Shown here one piece after another: positions 6,841 to 10,895 of a stretch of DNA of 10,895 bases. Position numbers and translations under genes: made by a program. The notes below the pieces were generated by a model. It did no database searches and was not told the DNA's origin. It saw only the letters and a list, made by a program, of their open reading frames with translations. Source of the stretch: QPIN01 sp964472945 (GTDB lineage Bacteria > Pseudomonadota > Gammaproteobacteria > Methylococcales > Methylomonadaceae); assembly GCA_964472945.1 (NCBI GenBank), contig CAYYNM010000103.1, positions 1 through 10,895 of the forward strand, given 5' to 3'. The number at the start of each line of letters is the position of its first letter. Positions within the stretch are counted from its first letter, which is position 1.

Positions 6841-6905
6841 ACCTTTTAACTGTACATTAAATACATATAAATCAATATGACTATAAACTTATCACAGGTT
6901 GAAAA

Positions 6906-6977
6906 TTGTAGGGCGGACTTTAGTCCGCATTCTCTGCCGCAATTTACTTATATGGCAGACTTAAGTCCGCCCTACAA
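6906..6977. repeat. REP/BIME-like pair of inverted dyads
   Basis: The left arm (6906-6928, starting TTGTAGGGCGGACTT) and right arm (6955-6977, ending AAGTCCGCCCTACAA) are inverted copies with two mismatches over 23 bp, around a 26-nt spacer. The left arm is itself a dyad (GCGGACT-TT-AGTCCGC), and the right arm nearly so, so each can fold alone or the two can pair. This nested arrangement is that of bacterial interspersed REP-like elements. A single related copy is at 2412-2434. Confidence 0.7.
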
Positions 6978-7554
6978 CACTTACTTTTTATTTTTTAAAG
7001 CAACCTGTGGTTTGTATATAGCTAAGTAAATCAATTATCAGTTAAAGGAAGTCATAATAGTGTGTTTTGTAAAAAGTTTATTGCTCCTCCTCTCAATTAA
7101 CTTGGAATCGTGCTGATTTGTTCAGCAGTTTACCTCAGAGGCTGTGAAAAAATCATTCTTTTAGCCTCCCCCTTTTGAAAAAGGGGGATTGAGGGAAGGG
7201 TTATAAAAAATAACCCATTGAAATAAAAGGTTTTATTTTAAGGCTCAAACCTCTCCCTAATACTTCCCTTTGCTAGAGAGGAGAATAAAAGTTAATAAAT
7301 TCACAGCTTCTCAGTTGATAACTTTCAGACATCCAATTTCCAACTATTTAAAGCTACTTAAAGGTAGTAGAAATACCAAGGTCGCAGACATAGGCAAACA
7401 GTTTTGATAAAAACGTGTTTTACACTTTTCACCGAGTATTATGCCTTATTTGAAAACACTCAGGATATATTAATTTTAGAACTAAAATCAGTTTTCTTGA
7501 AATTTTTCTAGTGAAATAAAAAGTTGTATCTAAGCTTTAGAAAGGAGTATATCC
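6978..7554. other. Long intergenic region upstream of ftsH
   Basis: No gene is visible. Contents are a small perfect hairpin TGCTGA-tttgt-TCAGCA (7111-7127), a compound inverted-repeat element (7136-7314, listed separately), and about 240 bp of AT-rich leader before ftsH. I looked for sigma-70 and heat-shock promoters in 7315-7554: CTTGAA occurs near 7496, but no CCCCAT-like -10 box follows, so no promoter is called. The ftsH ribosome binding site AAGGAG lies at 7542-7547. Confidence 0.5.
7136..7314. repeat. Compound inverted-repeat (MITE-like) element
   Basis: GAGGCTGTGAA (7138-7148) and TTCACAGCTTCTC (7300-7312) are near-perfect inverted ends, and the arms between them remain imperfectly complementary toward the centre. 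Inside are three strong hairpins: CCCCCTTTT-GA-AAAAGGGGG (7168-7187), GGGTTAT-aaaaa-ATAACCC (7198-7216) and AAATAAAA-gg-TTTTATTT (7221-7238). The first belongs to a repeat style (C-tract, T-tract, A-tract, G-tract, then ATTGAGGG) that I recall as common in intergenic DNA of various bacteria. No coding capacity is seen. Confidence 0.55.
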
Positions 7555-9456
7555 ATGAAAATAATAGTATTTAGAATTATAGCGTTACTAGCGATAGGGT
7601 TTATAATTTTTTCGATAATTAACCGTGATAATAGCTATCAACAAAGTAATTATTCTGTCCGATATTCAGATTTTATTGATGATATTCGAGATGGCCAAAT
7701 TACTAAAGTAACCATCAATGGTGAAACTATTAAAGGTTTTCGTAGTAATGGTGAACGCTTTATTACCTATAATCCAAATGACGATAAGTTAGTGGATGAA
7801 TTGTTGGAAAATAATGTCAAAATAAAAGTTGAACCTCCCAAGCAACAGTCACTATTAATGCAAATTTTCATTTCTTGGGCACCGATGTTGTTATTGATTG
7901 CAGTCTGGATTTATTTTATGCGTAGACAGCAAGGTTCAGGTGGTGGAATGGGCGGTCAAATGAATTTTGGTAAAAGCCGCGCTAAATTGATGGAAGAAGA
8001 ACAGATTAAAATTCGATTTGCTGATGTTGCTGGTTGTGAAGAAGCCAAAGAAGATGTAATAGAAATGGTGGATTTTTTAAAAAATCCCAGTAAATTTCAA
8101 GCTTTGGGTGGGAAAATGCCACGCGGGGTATTAATGGTAGGTCCTCCGGGGACGGGGAAAACTCTCTTAGCAAAAGCAGTTGCAGGTGAAGCGTCTGTTC
8201 CATTTTTTTCCATTTCTGGTTCTGATTTTGTGGAGATGTTTGTCGGTGTCGGTGCTTCTCGGGTACGAGATATGTTTGAGGAAGCCAAGAAGAAAGCACC
8301 CTGTATTATTTTTATTGATGAAATTGATGCAGTTGGACGTCAGCGAGGTGGAAGTGGTATGGGGGGCGGTAGTGAAGAACGTGAACAAACCCTCAATCAG
8401 CTTTTAGTAGAGATGGATGGTTTTTCAGGTAATGAAGGCATTATAGTTATTGCAGCAACCAATCGTTCAGATATACTCGATAAAGCACTACTTAGACCTG
8501 GACGTTTTGACAGAGAAGTCAATATTGGATTGCCTGATATCAAAGGACGTGAGCAAATACTTAAAGTACACATTAAAAAAGTCCCTCAAGCCGATGATAT
8601 AAACCTTCATGATCTGGCTCGTGGTACGCCTGGGTTTTCAGGTGCAGAAATAGCAAACCTTGTTAATGAAGGGGCTTTATTTGCAGCCAGGCAAAATAAA
8701 TCTAAAGTAACAATGGAAGACCTGGACAGAGCGCGCGACAAAATGATTATGGGGGTCGAAAGACACACTATGATTATGACCAGAGAAGAACTTTTGATGA
8801 CGGCTTACCATGAAGCTGGGCATACAATTGTAGGTGAGATTGTTGTAGAACATGATCCTGTCTATAAAGTAAGTATTATGCCAAGAGGAGGTGCACTGGG
8901 AATCACCATGTTTTTACCAGAACGTGATCAGCACAGTGCGAGTAAAGACAAACTAGAAAGCCAGATTGCAAGTCTTTATGGTGGACGTATTGCCGAGGAA
9001 ATAATTTATGGAAAAAACAAAGTCACAACGGGTGCGTCTAATGATATAGAGCGCGCAACCCAACTAGCCACCAATATGGTTACTGAGTGGGGGTTGTCAG
9101 AAAAAATGGGACCTCGTAAATACAGTTCGGATAATCAAGGGATGTTTGGCGGTGACAGTAAATTATTATCAGAAAAAATTGCGCAAACAATTGATGATGA
9201 AATCAATAAACTGTTAGACACTAATTATGAACGGGCAAAACAAATTTTAAATGAGAATATAGTTATTTTACACAATATGGCAAATGCTTTATTAGCATGG
9301 GAGACATTGGATAAATTTCAAATTGAAAGTTTGATGAAAGGTGAAAAAATTGCCGATCCTGAGGTAGATGAGCCCCAAGCAGAACCTAAAACAAGAACTA
9401 TTGAGTTAGGTGATAAGGGGAATAACGACCCTAAAAAAGGTAATGCAACAATGTAA
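7555..9456 (+). CDS. ftsH: ATP-dependent zinc metalloprotease FtsH
   Basis: This 633-residue membrane-anchored AAA+ protease degrades misfolded and regulatory proteins at the inner membrane; in E. coli substrates include LpxC and sigma-32. Two transmembrane helices (about 5-22 and 101-121) flank a periplasmic segment. A glycine-rich linker (127-134) leads to the AAA domain with Walker A G-P-P-G-T-G-K-T (196-203), Walker B I-I-F-I-D-E (251-256), the pore motif M-F-V-G-V-G (228-233) and the SRH ending R-P-G-R-F-D-R (314-320). The protease domain has H-E-A-G-H (419-423) and the third zinc ligand Asp497 in S-N-D-I. Length and C-terminal tail are normal for gammaproteobacteria, and no catalytic residue is missing. 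A strong AAGGAG lies 7 nt before the ATG. It is not flanked by rlmE, folP or glmM, its usual partners, so it may be a second copy or a relocated one. Confidence 0.98.
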   Translation: MKIIVFRIIALLAIGFIIFSIINRDNSYQQSNYSVRYSDFIDDIRDGQITKVTINGETIKGFRSNGERFITYNPNDDKLVDELLENNVKIKVEPPKQQSLLMQIFISWAPMLLLIAVWIYFMRRQQGSGGGMGGQMNFGKSRAKLMEEEQIKIRFADVAGCEEAKEDVIEMVDFLKNPSKFQALGGKMPRGVLMVGPPGTGKTLLAKAVAGEASVPFFSISGSDFVEMFVGVGASRVRDMFEEAKKKAPCIIFIDEIDAVGRQRGGSGMGGGSEEREQTLNQLLVEMDGFSGNEGIIVIAATNRSDILDKALLRPGRFDREVNIGLPDIKGREQILKVHIKKVPQADDINLHDLARGTPGFSGAEIANLVNEGALFAARQNKSKVTMEDLDRARDKMIMGVERHTMIMTREELLMTAYHEAGHTIVGEIVVEHDPVYKVSIMPRGGALGITMFLPERDQHSASKDKLESQIASLYGGRIAEEIIYGKNKVTTGASNDIERATQLATNMVTEWGLSEKMGPRKYSSDNQGMFGGDSKLLSEKIAQTIDDEINKLLDTNYERAKQILNENIVILHNMANALLAWETLDKFQIESLMKGEKIADPEVDEPQAEPKTRTIELGDKGNNDPKKGNATM

Positions 9457-9479
9457 TAAGCTGTATTATCAGAACAATG

Positions 9480-9547
9480 GGGATTTTTAAATTCAATACT
9501 TCGGTAGAAATTTTAACGAGTAATTAATTGAAAAATGTGTAAATCCC
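9480..9547 (+). other. Intergenic hairpin between ftsH and the small secreted protein
   Basis: GGGATTT (9480-9486) pairs with AAATCCC (9541-9547), and further in TTCAAT (9492-9497) pairs with ATTGAA (9527-9532), with an asymmetric internal loop. It begins 24 bp after the ftsH stop codon and is followed by TTGTTT. It could be a weak terminator or an mRNA-processing structure separating the two genes; the stem is AT-rich and long-looped, so confidence is low. Confidence 0.3.
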
Positions 9548-9578
9548 TTGTTTCTAAAATATTTTTTGGAGAAAACCT

Positions 9579-9971
9579 ATGAACATTTATAAAATTTTAA
9601 TGCTCTTTATACTGGCAATTTTCAGTACAAATGCTTTAGCTTATGGGAGTAGTAGCAGTAAAAAGGCTTGTGTAAAACCCAAATTTAGTAAGTTTATGCC
9701 GCCTCATTTATCGGTCGTTACTGCACAATCAAAATTTTCATTTTTTGCGTCATCTTTGACAAGCCCTGAGAGTATTAAAGTATCAGTAAAAAAACAAGCT
9801 GTTGAAGTCTCTATTAATAAAATCAATAATGGTTATTCAATTACCGGAAAGTTACCCGCTTCATTACAGAATACTTATGCCAGGGTTGATATTAAAGCAA
9901 CAGGTACAAATAAATGCAAAGGGCAAGGTGGTTGGTTATTAAAGATAGCAGAAGCTGATAATACTAAATAA
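9579..9971 (+). CDS. Small secreted protein of unknown function
   Basis: This gene encodes 130 residues with a clear Sec signal peptide (1-21, cleavage after A-L-A). The start is supported by GGAG at 9568-9571, seven bases before the ATG. The mature protein, about 109 residues, begins with a serine run (Y-G-S-S-S-S), has two cysteines (31 and 113) that could form one disulfide, and alternating hydrophobic/polar segments from about 44 to 124 that suggest a small beta-sandwich. Lysine is abundant, giving a basic protein. It likely acts in the periplasm or outside the cell. I do not recognise the family. It follows ftsH in the same direction after 122 bp; a shared transcript is possible but an intervening hairpin argues for separate control. 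Confidence 0.85.
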   Translation: MNIYKILMLFILAIFSTNALAYGSSSSKKACVKPKFSKFMPPHLSVVTAQSKFSFFASSLTSPESIKVSVKKQAVEVSINKINNGYSITGKLPASLQNTYARVDIKATGTNKCKGQGGWLLKIAEADNTK

Positions 9972-10348
9972 AGATATGAAATATTTGATACAAGACCTAA
10001 AATAAATTGACAAAGTAACCAATGCAATGTCATTCGTTTAAGAAAGCATAATTAATTCAAATGAATATGTTGTTTTTTAATGTTATTTATAGGAGTTGAG
10101 TTTTTTGGTTTATTATGAATCAAGGGTTTACGAAATCAAAGGATAAAGTTATTTATACATTCTTTATATAACATACTGAAAATATGATTGATTCTTAAAC
10201 GAATGATATTGGTAAGCAATGGGGTGTGTTGCTGAGCAAGGTTGATAATTTAAAGAGAGAGAAAGGCAAGAAAAGAGTGGCAGATTTTGAATTCTTTAAG
10301 GCAGATTCAAGTTTTAAGACCTGTCACCTTTTTTTTGTTAGCAGAAAA
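9972..10348. other. Intergenic region, no gene
   Basis: Apart from the inverted-repeat element at 10018-10213 I see no gene. A purine-rich run (10251-10277) and the sequence CAGATTCAAGTTTTAAGACC (10302-10321) followed by TGTCACC then eight T's lie just beyond the integrase fragment and may be the junction of the rearrangement that truncated it. Confidence 0.45.
10018..10213. repeat. Inverted-repeat bounded element, about 196 bp
   Basis: TCATTCGTTTAAGAA (10030-10044) and its exact complement (10192-10206) form 15-bp perfect inverted repeats. Outside them ACCAAT (10018-10023) and ATTGGT (10208-10213) continue the symmetry after a small insertion on the left. The 147-bp interior is AT-rich without a plausible gene. 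This is the form of a small non-autonomous mobile element, but no target duplication is evident. Confidence 0.45.
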
Positions 10349-10525
10349 TCAAGCTGACTGCCCCCTTGATTCTGTTTTACATCCAGGATATTTAATAAAC
10401 CGAGTAACCCAGTCACAGTAAGTCTGTTCAGTCCGGTATTGATAATGGTGATAACGCAAAACCTCACGCATTTGCTCCATAATTTTTAAATCAGGATTGG
10501 GACTAAATTGATTGTTTATATCCAT
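10349..10525 (-). pseudogene. Truncated integron/phage-type tyrosine recombinase (N-terminal fragment)
   Basis: Reading from ATG at 10525 gives 58 residues ending in TGA. Residues about 13-45 (L-K-I-M-E-Q-M-R-E-V-L-R, then H-Y-Q-Y-R-T-E-Q-T-Y, then W-V-T-R-F-I-K-Y) match the N-terminal SAM-like DNA-binding domain of integron integrases and related phage integrases, where L-R-x-x-H-Y-S-x-R-T-E-x-x-Y-x-x-W-I-x-R-F-I is typical. Similarity stops after about residue 45, and the last 13 residues look unrelated. The core-binding remainder and the catalytic R-H-R-Y domain are absent, and I found no continuation downstream. No Shine-Dalgarno is visible. It is most likely a relic left by a deletion or insertion and cannot be an active recombinase. 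Confidence 0.7.
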
Positions 10526-10895
10526 AATCGTAATGGCTACAGTAAAAAAAGCTTAAATTTTCCATCTATTGAAATAAATATTACCTAAAAGTGGAAAATA
10601 TTTCCCTGTTTAATTTCTTTTGATTAATACACTAGAATATAATTCTTTTAAAAACAATTGGTTGACACCTTGGTTCAGTGATAATTGGTGGAATAAGAAA
10701 TTCAAACTTAAAAAAACAATATATGTGATATTATCCTAATAAGTCGATTTTCATTTTTATCATTTTACTAAGTTATAAAGGTGGAAAAATAGAGTAAAAC
10801 TTTCCACTTTTATAGCTTTAATATAGTAGTAGATGGAAGATTTTGCATTGTATAAAGGTGATATATGTAATTTTTTCCATATATTAACAATGTTA
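10526..10895. other. Very AT-rich terminal region, no supported gene
   Basis: This stretch lies upstream of the integrase fragment and runs to the window end. It contains recurrent GTGGAAA/TTTCCAC-type words (near 10559, 10590, 10781, 10801 and 10833) in both orientations, including the strong hairpin listed separately. No attC or attI core could be recognised. Confidence 0.4.
10770..10818 (+). repeat. 18-bp stem hairpin with G-U pairs
   Basis: Positions 10770-10787 pair with 10801-10818 around a 13-nt loop. The 18-bp stem is complete if two G-U pairs (10773-10815 and 10780-10808) are allowed in plus-strand RNA; the other strand would have A-C mismatches at both. TATAAAGGTG within it recurs at 10851-10860. 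No T tract follows, so it is not an obvious terminator. Confidence 0.45.

Larger units (their letters stand above)
6570..6905. other. Leader/promoter region of the minus-strand operon, no gene
   Basis: This AT-rich stretch lies upstream of the adenylation gene. It contains three direct repeats, a promoter candidate and a 60-nt hairpin, listed separately. A short open run on the minus strand (about 6826-6641) has no family motif and overlaps the hairpin and repeats, so I do not call it a gene. Confidence 0.5.

Noticed and set aside
10833..10895. Open frame from an ATG to the window end on the plus strand (21 codons, starting M-E-D-F-A-L-Y-K)
   Set aside because: No ribosome binding site, no recognisable motif and too short to judge. 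It could be the start of a gene continuing outside the window, but it cannot be supported from here.
10526..10895. Possible attI/attC recombination sites next to the integrase fragment
   Set aside because: I searched for GTTRRRY/RYYYAAC core pairs. GTTGACA near 10672 does not fit the consensus and has no partner, and the hairpin at 10770-10818 lacks the core ends.

Overview
The window is AT-rich bacterial DNA with mostly intact genes separated by repeat-laden intergenic stretches. The FtsH sequence, the two outer-membrane-type lipoproteins and the dyad repeats of the type GGGCGGACTT(T/A)AGTCCGC suggest a low-GC gammaproteobacterium, perhaps from the methanotroph or sulfur-oxidiser side. That placement is an impression from protein and repeat style, not a proof.

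Layout. Positions 1-428 hold no recognisable gene. A small lipoprotein of unknown function (429-974) is followed on the same strand by an FAD-dependent halogenase-like monooxygenase (1045-2367). A repeat-rich gap (2368-2656) carries one REP-like dyad and a 217-bp MITE-like element whose right end overlaps the stop codon of the next gene. On the minus strand, in transcription order, lie a stand-alone adenylation enzyme (6569-5136), an acyl-CoA-dehydrogenase-type flavoprotein overlapping it by 4 bp (5139-4069), and an L,D-transpeptidase lipoprotein (3994-2657). The long gap 6570-7554 holds a probable promoter/operator region for the minus-strand operon, a 60-nt hairpin, a REP-like pair and a compound inverted-repeat element. 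Then come ftsH (7555-9456) and a small secreted protein (9579-9971) on the plus strand. The last 0.9 kb has an inverted-repeat element, a truncated integron/phage-type integrase N-terminus (minus strand, 10525-10349) and hairpin-rich AT sequence.

How the genes may work together. The main point of interest is the pairing of adenylation enzyme and dehydrogenase. The specificity residues read by eye in the adenylation enzyme are D-L-F-Y-L-A-L-V-C-K, nearly the code I recall for proline-activating enzymes of the PltF/RedM/CloN4 type. The dehydrogenase resembles PltE-type enzymes that turn prolyl-S-carrier into pyrrolyl-2-carboxyl-S-carrier. With the halogenase-like protein 1.7 kb away on the other strand, the set matches the PltF-PltE-PltA (or Bmp4-Bmp3-Bmp2) logic for making a halogenated pyrrole starter unit. 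No carrier protein, thioesterase or polyketide synthase is visible, so the final product cannot be named. The L,D-transpeptidase, ftsH and the two small exported proteins look like cell-envelope or housekeeping functions rather than parts of that pathway.
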